From positions 1 to 61,192 of the forward strand of contig CAUSQL010000007.1 in NCBI GenBank assembly GCA_963533935.1: DNA of 61,192 nucleotides. The letters are read 5' to 3'. A model generated the notes under the pieces. That model was not told the origin of the DNA. It did no database searches and saw nothing but the letters and a program-made list of their open reading frames with translations. The stretch is from CAUSKK01 sp963533935 (GTDB taxonomy: Bacteria; Pseudomonadota; Gammaproteobacteria; Cardiobacteriales; Cardiobacteriaceae). A program made the position numbers and the translations under genes. Positions 23,361-31,297 of this stretch are shown here, in pieces; position 1 is the stretch's first letter, and every line of letters begins with the position of its first letter.

Positions 23361-25361
23361 ATGGAAAAAGAATATAGCCTTGAAGCACCGCGTTTTTGGG
23401 TTAAACAGAATAGCGATGAGGAAATAGTTAGTAGAATTAAAGAAAACGCCTTTAGTAAGGAGCAGATAGAAAGTCATCGGGACTTCTGCTATTACTTGGA
23501 TAAGGTTTTATATACCACCAATGCCGAAAATAGCGAATACACGCTCATGGCCTATAGCCTTAATCAGGCGGACACCCTAAAGAATGCTTCAGTGCGTGAG
23601 CAAGTTGTGGAAGAGGGCGAACAATACCTAATCCACCGCATTGCTGTGCTGCGAGATGGCCAATTAATTGATAAGACGCCGGACATTGCCATTAAGGTGA
23701 TGGATGATGAGCGGGAAAGCAGCGGTGGCGTTTTTAATAGCTTTAAGAAGGTTAATATCACCATTAAGGACTTGCGCCTTTATGACATTTTAATTTGGGA
23801 AGATTCCAGCATTATTACCTTCCCAGAGAAGGAGCTGGTGCGGAAAAAATTCTATCGCAGCATTTGGAGCACCCCTGATGTTTATTGGTCCTACGGCGAA
23901 TTGAATTTCAAATTTATTAATGAGCGCGATGAACCCGTTTCCTATAAAAAAGTTTTATTCCGCGATAGCGACCATAATTTATTGCCCGAGGAAAGTGGAT
24001 TAATAAATAAGGGCGAAACTCTGGAGTTTTCCTATCGTGATTATATTAATAATGTGGATAATCAACGGGAAATAAATCCATTTATTGATTTTGCCACCAA
24101 AGCCGATTGGCCAGAATTGTCTTCCTTTATTGCCCCCTATTATGAAGAGACGCTGGCGGAGCATAAATTAGCGGAATTTGCCCCGGAATTAATCGACAAG
24201 TTAGCTGTAATTGGCGATAGGGATTTACAAATAGCCGCTGCCATTGAGTATGTGCAGAATCAGGTGCATTACATTTATAATGAGGCGGAAATGCACGGCC
24301 ATTTGCCCCAGTCGCCAGCCCTTACCTTTAAATATAAGCAGGGCGATTGCAAGGCCAAATGTGTGCTGCTGAAGAGCATTTTGGACTATCTACAGGTACC
24401 TTCAGAAATAGTTTTGGTTAATTTCCGCACCGATGATTTCATTGACCTTTATTACCAACCTTCCCCATTGGTCTTTAATCATGTGGTGCTGAAAATTCAG
24501 CATAATGGCGAAGAATATTTTGTCGATCCAACCATAATTGATGATTACGGCACATTGGAAAATCGCATCTTTGTGTCCTTTAAATGCTATTTACCAATTG
24601 AGAGCAATAGCACGTTGCAGTATCGTCCGCCCATGCACTATAAGCATTTCTGCGTTGATGAGGTGGTTAATATCAATGCGAAGAATGGCCGGGGCACGGT
24701 TAATATTCGCAGTAAATTCCGCAATGGCATGGCCAATAACCGTCGCAATTATTACCGCAATGCTTCCCGCCAGGAAATTCTCGATAACTGGAATAATTTT
24801 CTATTTTCGGCCATGAATTATGCCACTGACCGGCGGGATATGGATTTCCGTAATATTTTTAAAAACGCGCAATTTCAAATTATTAGCGACGATAAAAGCG
24901 CCAATGAATTGATTACCGAATATTCCGTGGAAGTGGACGATATTTACTTTAAGGAAAAGGACGGCCGCCGCTATTTAATGTATTTCGATTATTCCATTGC
25001 CAAGGACATTCGCGATTACAAATGCCGTGATTTGCCCTATTGGCACCAATTCTTCAGTGAAAAATACGAAATTAATCTGAATACCGACGAAAATATTGAT
25101 ACCAACGAGAAATACACCATTCAAGAGACGGAAATTAACGGTAAATATTTAACTTTCTCCATAAAAAAAGACATTCGTCGCCAGGGCGGCAGCGCCTTTA
25201 TCCGCTACGAACCACTGAATAATGTGGGCCTGAACCCGCAGGAGTGGGAAGAACTGCGTGAGCAATACGCGGAAATCAACAATAGCAACCAGGGTCTGGG
25301 CATTGACATTGTGGAGAAGGGCTTCTTCGGCAAGTTAATGGATAAGCTGTTCCGTAAATAA
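23361..25361 (+). CDS. DUF3857 / transglutaminase-core protein without signal peptide
   Basis: 666 residues. The N-terminal half resembles DUF3857 (beta-rich; LRLYDILIWEDSSIITFP). The middle is a transglutaminase-like fold with a complete triad: Cys330 in KQGDCKAKCVLLKSIL, His374 in NHVVLKI and Asp389 in FVDPT. It thus looks like an active papain-like transpeptidase or peptidase. Most DUF3857-transglutaminase proteins are exported, but no signal sequence is seen here. The gene and its 5' flank are clearly AT-richer than their surroundings and use A/T-ending codons, which suggests acquisition. Substrate unknown. No partner gene adjoins it. Confidence 0.82.
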   Translation: MEKEYSLEAPRFWVKQNSDEEIVSRIKENAFSKEQIESHRDFCYYLDKVLYTTNAENSEYTLMAYSLNQADTLKNASVREQVVEEGEQYLIHRIAVLRDGQLIDKTPDIAIKVMDDERESSGGVFNSFKKVNITIKDLRLYDILIWEDSSIITFPEKELVRKKFYRSIWSTPDVYWSYGELNFKFINERDEPVSYKKVLFRDSDHNLLPEESGLINKGETLEFSYRDYINNVDNQREINPFIDFATKADWPELSSFIAPYYEETLAEHKLAEFAPELIDKLAVIGDRDLQIAAAIEYVQNQVHYIYNEAEMHGHLPQSPALTFKYKQGDCKAKCVLLKSILDYLQVPSEIVLVNFRTDDFIDLYYQPSPLVFNHVVLKIQHNGEEYFVDPTIIDDYGTLENRIFVSFKCYLPIESNSTLQYRPPMHYKHFCVDEVVNINAKNGRGTVNIRSKFRNGMANNRRNYYRNASRQEILDNWNNFLFSAMNYATDRRDMDFRNIFKNAQFQIISDDKSANELITEYSVEVDDIYFKEKDGRRYLMYFDYSIAKDIRDYKCRDLPYWHQFFSEKYEINLNTDENIDTNEKYTIQETEINGKYLTFSIKKDIRRQGGSAFIRYEPLNNVGLNPQEWEELREQYAEINNSNQGLGIDIVEKGFFGKLMDKLFRK

Positions 25362-25435
25362 ACATACATCTAGAGCGCCCCTATGTATGTTTAAGCCCAT
25401 TAACATACAGACGGGCGCTTTACTTGTAGGTAAAA
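25357..25435. repeat. GGGCGCTT element in reversed arm order
   Basis: A right arm (AAACATACATCTAGAGCGCC then CCTATGTATGTTTA) begins at the stop codon of the transglutaminase gene; a left arm follows (ACATACAGACGGGCGCTT then TACTTGTAGGTAAAA). Confidence 0.8.
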
Positions 25436-25442
25436 CACGAAT

Positions 25443-26225
25443 ATGAACATTAAAATCTGCGTCTTCGACATCGACGACACCCTGTGCCAGCACGGTGAAC
25501 TGTGGCCGGGCAACGAGCGCGCTCTCCGCCAGCTGCATAGCAAGGGCTACACCCTGGCTCTGGCCACGGGCCGGTCGCTGCCCATGCTGCCGCCGGACAT
25601 CGCCAAGCTGGTGCACGAAGGCATCATCAGCGCCACCGTCTGCGCTAACGGCCAGCACAATAATCTGCGTGGTCAGACCATTAGCGCGCTGCCGCTGCCG
25701 CGGGCGGAGCTGGAAGCGCTCATCGCCCTGTGCCGCCGCTTCGGCCTTATCTACCAGCTGGCCGGCGCGGAAAAGGTGGGTTTATCGGAATACCTGCCGC
25801 GCTTCGACCACGTGGCCTCGGTTTTCCCCTGCTTTGCCGTTAATCCGGACTTTTATAAGCAGGCGGAAATCTTCCAGTTCTCCGTGCACGTGCCCGAGAA
25901 TTTCAATCCGGAAGAATTTAGCCGGGAGCTGGAAAAGCTGCATTTTTCCTACGTGGCCTGGCACGGCCCCGGCGCCGACCTCATTCCCCATCGCACTTCC
26001 AAGCTGGACGGCGTGCGCACCATCGCCGAAGCCCTGGGCCATAGCCTGGCCAACGTCATGGCCTTCGGCGACGGCCTCAACGACCTGCAATTAATCGCCG
26101 GCGTGGGCCTCGGCGTGGCCATGGGCAACGGCAAAGAGGAGCTAAAGCGGGTGGCGCGCTATGTTACATTACCTCTGGTTGAGGACGGCATTAGCCACGC
26201 CCTGAACCATTTCCAATTACTGTAA
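25443..26225 (+). CDS. Cof-type HAD-IIB hydrolase
   Basis: 260 residues. Motif I VFDIDDTLCQHG holds the nucleophile Asp9 and Asp11, motif II is LALATGRSL, and motif IV is VMAFGDGLNDLQLI, with HRTSKLDGV supplying the Lys. The large C2 cap marks the Cof group, which dephosphorylates sugar phosphates, FMN or pyridoxal phosphate. The substrate cannot be told. It ends 9 nt before terD and probably shares its transcript. Confidence 0.92.
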   Translation: MNIKICVFDIDDTLCQHGELWPGNERALRQLHSKGYTLALATGRSLPMLPPDIAKLVHEGIISATVCANGQHNNLRGQTISALPLPRAELEALIALCRRFGLIYQLAGAEKVGLSEYLPRFDHVASVFPCFAVNPDFYKQAEIFQFSVHVPENFNPEEFSRELEKLHFSYVAWHGPGADLIPHRTSKLDGVRTIAEALGHSLANVMAFGDGLNDLQLIAGVGLGVAMGNGKEELKRVARYVTLPLVEDGISHALNHFQLL

Positions 26226-26234
26226 GGAGCATTT

Positions 26235-26810
26235 ATGGCAGTTGTTTTATCCAAAGGTGGCAACGTTAATTTGAGCAAGGAAGCCCCGAACTTAAAAGAA
26301 TTAGTAATCGGCCTCGGCTGGGACGTGCGCAGCACCGACGGCAGCGCCTTTGACCTGGACGGCAGCGCCTTCCTATTGAAAGCGGACGGCAAAGTACGTT
26401 CGGACGCGGACTTCATTTTCTACAATCAGATGAAAAGCGCCGACGGCTCCGTGGAGCACAAGGGCGACAACCGGGACGGCCAGGGCGACGGCGACGACGA
26501 GCAGGTGAAAATCCTTCTGGACAAGGTGCCGGCGGACATTGAACGCATTGCGGTGGCGGTAACCATTCACGACGCCGAGGCGCGGAAACAGAACTTCGGC
26601 CAGGTGCGTAACGCCTTTATCCGCTGCGTCGATGCGCTGGCCAACAAGGAAATCGCCCGCTTCGACCTGTCCGAGGACGCGTCCACGGAAACGGCCATGG
26701 TCTTCGGCGAAGTCTACCGCCACAACGGCGAATGGAAATTCAAGGCGGTGGGCCAGGGCTTTAACGGCGGCCTGGGCCCGCTGGCGAAGAGCTTCGGCGT
26801 AAACGTTTAG
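26235..26810 (+). CDS. terD: TerD-family protein
   Basis: 191 residues, cytosolic. It fits the TerD/TerE/CABP1 family: VVLSKGGNVNLSKEAP, IGLGWDVR, SDADFIFYNQ and VAVTIHDAEARKQNFGQVRNAF. The conserved acidic positions bind Ca2+ in family members, which take part in tellurite and stress resistance. Only this single ter-type gene is here; no terABCE neighbours. AAGGAG precedes the ATG. A terminator follows directly. Confidence 0.93.
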   Translation: MAVVLSKGGNVNLSKEAPNLKELVIGLGWDVRSTDGSAFDLDGSAFLLKADGKVRSDADFIFYNQMKSADGSVEHKGDNRDGQGDGDDEQVKILLDKVPADIERIAVAVTIHDAEARKQNFGQVRNAFIRCVDALANKEIARFDLSEDASTETAMVFGEVYRHNGEWKFKAVGQGFNGGLGPLAKSFGVNV

Positions 26811-26823
26811 TTTTCCTGTAGGG

Positions 26824-26847
26824 GCGCTGCTGCGGCAGCGCTTTTTT
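26824..26847 (+). terminator. Terminator between terD and the HEAT-like gene
   Basis: Stem GCGCTGC / GCAGCGC, loop TGCG, followed by six Ts; the T-run touches the ATG of the next gene. Confidence 0.9.
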
Positions 26848-27192
26848 ATGGCTGTAAATAGGCGAACGCTGGAACGGCAGCTGGCGGCCCGCGACAAGGG
26901 CACGGTCATTAACGGGATTATGGCGATGGTCTTTAATGTGGCCGATGTGCCGTGGGTTTCTACCCAGCTGCGGCGGCTGGCGGAACATGAAAATTTAGAA
27001 GTGGCGGGCCTGGCCCTGACCTGCTTCGGCCATCTGGCCCGTTTACATGGCGATGTGGGCGAACTGGCCCCGGTGAAGACCCTGCTGCGGGCCAAGGCGG
27101 CGGCCCCTTCGCCCCTGGCCGGTGCGGCGAATGATGCCCTGGACGACCTGGAAATATTTATGGGGCTGAATTGGCGCGACGCCCCCAATTAA
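26848..27192 (+). CDS. Small HEAT-like helical protein
   Basis: 114 residues, all-helical, without signal peptide. The segment WVSTQLRRLAEHENLEVAGL followed by LTCFGHLARLHGD has the spacing of HEAT/armadillo repeats; such small proteins are usually binding modules. Function unknown. The only good in-frame start near the front is the ATG at 26848, directly after the terminator T-run, with no Shine-Dalgarno sequence outside the hairpin. Translation may therefore depend on read-through from terD. Confidence 0.65.
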   Translation: MAVNRRTLERQLAARDKGTVINGIMAMVFNVADVPWVSTQLRRLAEHENLEVAGLALTCFGHLARLHGDVGELAPVKTLLRAKAAAPSPLAGAANDALDDLEIFMGLNWRDAPN

Positions 27193-27205
27193 CCGGCACA
27201 GCCCC

Positions 27206-28078
27206 CTATTGCTCCGTAAAGCCGCGGCGGATTAGCTCTAAATCGGTCTTGAGCAGCGCCAGATAGCTGGGCACCGGCCCGTCCGCCTCGGACAGGGAAT
27301 CCACATAGAGCTGGCCGCCGTAGCGGGCGCCGGTTTCCTTGGCCACCTGCTTCATGGGCTTATCGGAAATGGTGCTTTCGCTGAAGACCACCGGAATGGC
27401 CTGTTCCCGCACCCGGTCGATTAGTTCCCGCATCTGCCGCGGCGACGCCTGTTCGTCCGCATTCACCGGCCACAGGTAGGCCTCCTGAAAGTCCAAATCC
27501 CGCGCCAGATAGGAGAAGGCGCCCTCTGAGCTGACCAGCCAGCGCCGTTCCCGGGGAATATGGGCCAGGGCCGTGCGCATCTGCCGGCTGATTTCATCTA
27601 GCTGCTGGCGATAGGCGGCGCCGCGGGCCTCATAGTCGGCGCGGTGGGCCGGGTCCAGCTTACTGAAGGCCTTGACGATATTGGCCACGTAGATTTTGCC
27701 GTTCTCCGGCGACACCCAGCCGTGGGGGTTGGGCTTGCCGGCGTAGGCGCCGGATTTAATGGCGATGGGGACGACGCCCTCGCTCAGCGACACCGCCGGC
27801 ACCTGGCGCAGGTGGCTGAAGAAGCGTTCAAACCAGCTTTCCAGGCCGAGGCCGTTCCACAGAATCAGGTCGGCGCGCTGGGCGGCCATGAGGTCCCGCG
27901 GCGTGGGTTCGTAGTTGTGGATTTCGGCGCCGGGCTTGGTGAGGGAAACCACCTGCAGATGGTCGCCGGCGATGGCCTGGGCCATGTCCTGAATGACGGT
28001 GAAGGTGGTGAGTACGGTGAGCTGCTTGGCGCCGGCGAGGGGACCCCAGAACAGCAGGACAAGGAGAATGGCTTTCAT
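27206..28078 (-). CDS. Periplasmic Mn/Zn/Fe-binding protein of a metal ABC transporter (ZnuA/SitA type)
   Basis: 290 residues with signal peptide MKAILLVLLFWGPLAGAK. Cluster A-I fold. The expected metal ligands are visible: His in GAEIHNYEPTP, His in PNPHGWVSP, Glu in VSSEGAFSYLARD or VVFSESTISDKP, and a C-terminal Asp. The family delivers Mn2+, Fe2+ or Zn2+ to an ABC permease; there is no His-rich loop, which argues against a ZnuA zinc type. No permease or ATPase gene adjoins it, so it is an orphan in this window. Confidence 0.9.
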   Translation of the reverse strand: MKAILLVLLFWGPLAGAKQLTVLTTFTVIQDMAQAIAGDHLQVVSLTKPGAEIHNYEPTPRDLMAAQRADLILWNGLGLESWFERFFSHLRQVPAVSLSEGVVPIAIKSGAYAGKPNPHGWVSPENGKIYVANIVKAFSKLDPAHRADYEARGAAYRQQLDEISRQMRTALAHIPRERRWLVSSEGAFSYLARDLDFQEAYLWPVNADEQASPRQMRELIDRVREQAIPVVFSESTISDKPMKQVAKETGARYGGQLYVDSLSEADGPVPSYLALLKTDLELIRRGFTEQ

Positions 28079-28111
28079 GTGCTAACTCAAAAGGGCCATT
28101 TTAGCGCGGAA

Positions 28112-28276
28112 TTTACAAACATATGGGCGCTTCCTCTGTATGTTTAAAGCGTTAATAAACATACGTCCTAAGCACCATGCTGTTTGTAAAACCGCATTTA
28201 CCGACGAAGGGGCGCTTTCCATGTATGTAATTACCGCGGTTTAAACATACATTAGAAGCGCCCCTATGTTTGTAAA
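28112..28276. repeat. Two adjacent GGGCGCTT palindromes
   Basis: Copy one 28112-28190 (ACAAACATATGGGCGCTT, then CCTCTGTATGTTTA, with a decayed right arm AAGCACCATGCTGTTTGTAA). Copy two 28197-28276 (TTTACCGACGAAGGGGCGCT, with right arm AGAAGCGCCCCTATGTTTGT). In both, the variable boxes no longer pair (CCTC/TCCT and TCCA/TTAG), so these are decayed copies. They lie between the metal-binding protein gene and lpxK, which are divergent. Confidence 0.88.
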
Positions 28277-28313
28277 TGCGTTATTTTATTAGCCCCAAAC
28301 CCAAGGAGTTCCT

Positions 28314-29417
28314 GTGAACGGCCAATTACCGAATTTCTGGCGGCGGCGCAGCTGGCTTTCCTACCTGCTCTGGCCGCTGGCCCTGATTTTTTCCCTCATC
28401 AGCCGGCTGCGGCGTTGCTATCTGACGGCGCGGACCTGGCGCAGTCCGGTGCCGCTGGTGGTGGTGGGCAATCTGACCGTCGGCGGCAATGGCAAAACGC
28501 CGCTGGTCATCGGTTTAACCCGGGCGCTGCTGGCGGACGGGGTTCAGGTAGGGCTAATTTCCCGCGGCTACGGGCGAAAGAGCACGGCGCCGCTGCTGCT
28601 GGCGGACGGCCGCATTTACGGCGCCATGAATGGGAAAGAAGGCAGTGCCGCTGATTTTGTGGGCGATGACCAAGACGCCGCCAGGCGGATTGGCGGCTCC
28701 GACTTTGTCGGAGATGACCGGGACGGCGGCGCCAACAAAGTTGGCGATGACCGGAACGGCGGCTCCGACAAAGTCGGAGACGAACCCCTTCTTATCCACC
28801 AGCAAACCGGTGCCCCCATCGCCGTCGCCGCCGACCGGCGCGCCGCCGTGCAGTTACTTTTACAGCACCGGCCGCATTTACAGCTCCTCATCAGCGACGA
28901 CGGCCTCCAGCACTACGGCCTGGCGCGGGACTTGGAAATCGTCGCGGTGGCGCCAGATTTGGGCTGGGGCAACGGCTTTCTACTGCCGGCCGGGCCGCTG
29001 CGGGAATTGCCCAGCCGGGGGGCGGATTACTTCATTTATACGGGCGCCGGCGGCAGCAATAATTTTTTAACTTGTGGCCGGCGCATTGCTCTATATTCCC
29101 TGGCCAGCGGGGCGGAATTGACCTGGGCACAGCTGCGGCCGCCGCACTTCGCCCTGACGGCCATCGCCCGGCCCGAACGCTTCTTTAGGGAACTGGAGGC
29201 GCATTTGCCCCTCCAAGGGCGGCGGGCCCTGGCCGACCACAGCCCCATTAGCTTTCGCCAATGTGCATTTGCCCGCACGGGCACGCTGCTGGTGAGCAGC
29301 AAGGACGCGGTGAAAATGGCCCATTGGCCCTTGGCACGGCGGCAAAACATCGTGGTGGTGGACTACGCACTGACACCGCCCCAGCAAGTAATTAATAGGA
29401 TTAAAGGACTTTTATGA
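28314..29417 (+). CDS. lpxK: LpxK, tetraacyldisaccharide 4'-kinase, with an in-frame repeat insertion
   Basis: 367 residues, about 35-45 longer than usual. LpxK phosphorylates the 4' position of the lipid A precursor at the inner membrane. A membrane anchor (about 12-30) precedes the Walker A segment VVGNLTVGGNGKTPLVI (50-66) and the SRGYGRKS motif. Then SDDGLQHYGLARDLEIVA is the typical LpxK core. Between residues about 107 and 153, where other LpxKs go straight to VGDEP, lies a run of repeats (DFVGDD, DFVGDD, NKVGDD, DKVGDEP). The reading frame is open throughout. The start is a GTG with AAGGAG. Its stop overlaps the moxR start. Confidence 0.92.
   Translation: MNGQLPNFWRRRSWLSYLLWPLALIFSLISRLRRCYLTARTWRSPVPLVVVGNLTVGGNGKTPLVIGLTRALLADGVQVGLISRGYGRKSTAPLLLADGRIYGAMNGKEGSAADFVGDDQDAARRIGGSDFVGDDRDGGANKVGDDRNGGSDKVGDEPLLIHQQTGAPIAVAADRRAAVQLLLQHRPHLQLLISDDGLQHYGLARDLEIVAVAPDLGWGNGFLLPAGPLRELPSRGADYFIYTGAGGSNNFLTCGRRIALYSLASGAELTWAQLRPPHFALTAIARPERFFRELEAHLPLQGRRALADHSPISFRQCAFARTGTLLVSSKDAVKMAHWPLARRQNIVVVDYALTPPQQVINRIKGLL
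28651..28786 (+). repeat. 33-bp in-frame tandem repeat inside lpxK
   Basis: Two full 33-bp units at 28699-28731 and 28732-28764, a partial unit at 28765-28786 and a degenerate unit at 28651-28681. Each good unit begins with a 13-bp palindrome: CCGACTTTGTCGG, CCAACAAAGTTGG, CCGACAAAGTCGG. Stem changes are compensated (CCAAC/GTTGG) and the TTT/AAA loop is flipped. The spacer is GATGACCGGGACGGCGGC-like. 33 bp keeps the frame. Confidence 0.93.
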
Positions 29418-30349
29418 GTGAACTATTGCCGGCCCCCCTGCGGGACAAATTGAACCGGGCCCTGGCCCAGCTGAATGGCATTATTTTGGGCAAGGAGGAA
29501 ACCATTAAGCGGGCCATGTGCTGCCTGCTCGGCCGCGGCCACCTGCTGCTGGAGGACCTGCCCGGCGCCGGGAAAACCACCCTGGCCAAGGCCTTCGCCG
29601 CGACCCTGGGCCTGACCTATCGCCGCATTCAATTCACTTCGGACTTACTGCCGGCGGACGTCATCGGCTTTTCCGTGCTGGAAAACGGCCAGCTGAAGTT
29701 CCACCCGGGGGCGGTGTTCACCCAGCTGCTGCTGGCGGACGAGATTAACCGGGCGTCGCCGAAGAGCCAGAGCGCCCTGCTGGAGGCCATGGAGGAACGG
29801 CAAATTACCGTGGACCGGGCGACCTTGAAATTGCCCACGCCATTTTTCGTAATTGCCACTCAAAACCCGCTGGAGCAAATCGGCACCTTCGCCCTGCCGG
29901 AATCACAGCTGGACCGCTTCATGATGCGGCTGACCCTGGGCTACGCCAGTGCCCAGGCGGAAATCGACATACTGCGCGGCGTGTCCCGGGAGGAAATGCT
30001 GCAGCAGCTGCAACCCATACTGTCCCGCGACGACATTCTGCAGCTGCAGGAGGCCACCTTGAGAGTGCATATTTCCGAAGCCATCGGCCAGTACGCGCAC
30101 AAATTGCTGGTGGCCAGCCGCCGCAGCGCCAACTTCAGCCACGGCCTATCCACCCGCGGCGGTCTGGCGCTGATGCGGGCGAGCCAGGCGCTGGCACTCA
30201 TCGACGGCCAGGGCGCTGTGCTGCCTGAGCATCTACAGAGCCTGTTTCCCGCCGTGGCTTGGCACCGGCTCGGCCAGGGCAGCCGCACCGACGAGCAGCA
30301 CAGCCAGAGTTTGCAAAATCTGGTGGCGGCGGTGGCCGTGCCCCTATGA
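29414..30349 (+). CDS. MoxR-family AAA+ ATPase
   Basis: 311 residues. Walker A LEDLPGAGKTTLAKAFA (GAGKTT at 51-56), Walker B LLLADEINRASPKSQSALLEAM, sensor 1 FFVIATQNPLEQIGTFALPE, and the helical lid DRFMMRLTLGY. MoxR ATPases act as chaperones that activate a partner, often a von Willebrand or DUF58 protein. It lies between lpxK (4-nt overlap) and the DUF58 gene (4-nt overlap), followed by TgpA: the standard moxR-DUF58-tgpA module, here attached to lpxK. Confidence 0.94.
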   Translation: MSELLPAPLRDKLNRALAQLNGIILGKEETIKRAMCCLLGRGHLLLEDLPGAGKTTLAKAFAATLGLTYRRIQFTSDLLPADVIGFSVLENGQLKFHPGAVFTQLLLADEINRASPKSQSALLEAMEERQITVDRATLKLPTPFFVIATQNPLEQIGTFALPESQLDRFMMRLTLGYASAQAEIDILRGVSREEMLQQLQPILSRDDILQLQEATLRVHISEAIGQYAHKLLVASRRSANFSHGLSTRGGLALMRASQALALIDGQGAVLPEHLQSLFPAVAWHRLGQGSRTDEQHSQSLQNLVAAVAVPL

Positions 30350-31290
30350 AAAAATACTGGCTACAGCGCTTTCGGCAGCGCCACCCGCAGCGCTGGGCCC
30401 AGCTGACCACACGGCGGGCCTTTAACACGCCCACCCTGCCCACCCGCTTTGGCCTGGGCGCCCTCTTTACCCTCATCATCATGTTTGTCTGGTCGGCCAA
30501 CCACCAGCTGAGCCTGGGCTTCGGCCTCACCTTCTTCATGCTGGTGGTGCTGACCATGTCCGCCTCAAGCACGGCCCAGCAGCTGGCCCAGTTGGAACTG
30601 GCCGCCAGCGGCAGCGGCGGGGTATTCGCCGGCGATGAGGCCGTTTTCAAACTGCAAATTAAAAATTTGGAGGCCCGCGACCACTTCGCCCTGCGCTTTA
30701 GCTGTAGCGGGGCCCAGGCGCTGCTGGCCCATCTGGAAGGCTACGGCAGCGGCGCCGTTGATTTATTCGTGCCGGCGCCACGGCGCGGCCGGCTGGCCCT
30801 GGACGTATTGGAAATCAGCAGTTCCTTCCCCTTCGGCCTCTTTAACAGCTGGCAATGGCTGTGGCTGGACGCGGCGGTGCTGGTCTATCCCAAGGCGGAG
30901 GGCCAGCTGCCCCTGCCCTACGCGCCGCTGCATGACCAGGGCACGGCGGCGCTGGGGGTGCAGGGGGAAGATGAATTCAGCCATCTGCGCCTCTACCAGC
31001 GCGGCGACAATCTGTCGCGGGTGTCCTGGAAGCATACCGGCCGCGGCCAGTGGCTCTATAAGCAGTTTGCCGGCACCGGTTCCGTGCTTGCCTGGCTGGA
31101 CTTTAATGGCACCCGGGGCGACCTGGAAACGCGCCTGTCCCAGCTGGCCCAGTGGGTGGAAACGGCCCACGGCGACGGCCTGCGCTACGGCCTGAAGCTA
31201 CCCCACGGGGTCATTGAACCGAACCGGGGCCCCCAGCACCGCCAGCGCTGTTTGGAAGCTCTGGCCCTCTTTGAAGAGCAAGTGATTTAA
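30346..31290 (+). CDS. DUF58 domain protein
   Basis: 314 residues from the ATG that overlaps the moxR stop. Two adjacent transmembrane helices (about 38-80) precede a cytoplasmic part with the DUF58 signature: EDEFSHLRLYQRGDNLSRVS then WKHTGRGQWLYKQF. DUF58 proteins carry a degenerate von Willebrand A-like fold and are thought to be partners of MoxR. A longer upstream frame exists, but it overlaps moxR and has no ribosome-binding site. Confidence 0.9.
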   Translation: MKKYWLQRFRQRHPQRWAQLTTRRAFNTPTLPTRFGLGALFTLIIMFVWSANHQLSLGFGLTFFMLVVLTMSASSTAQQLAQLELAASGSGGVFAGDEAVFKLQIKNLEARDHFALRFSCSGAQALLAHLEGYGSGAVDLFVPAPRRGRLALDVLEISSSFPFGLFNSWQWLWLDAAVLVYPKAEGQLPLPYAPLHDQGTAALGVQGEDEFSHLRLYQRGDNLSRVSWKHTGRGQWLYKQFAGTGSVLAWLDFNGTRGDLETRLSQLAQWVETAHGDGLRYGLKLPHGVIEPNRGPQHRQRCLEALALFEEQVI

Positions 31291-31297
31291 GGATTTT

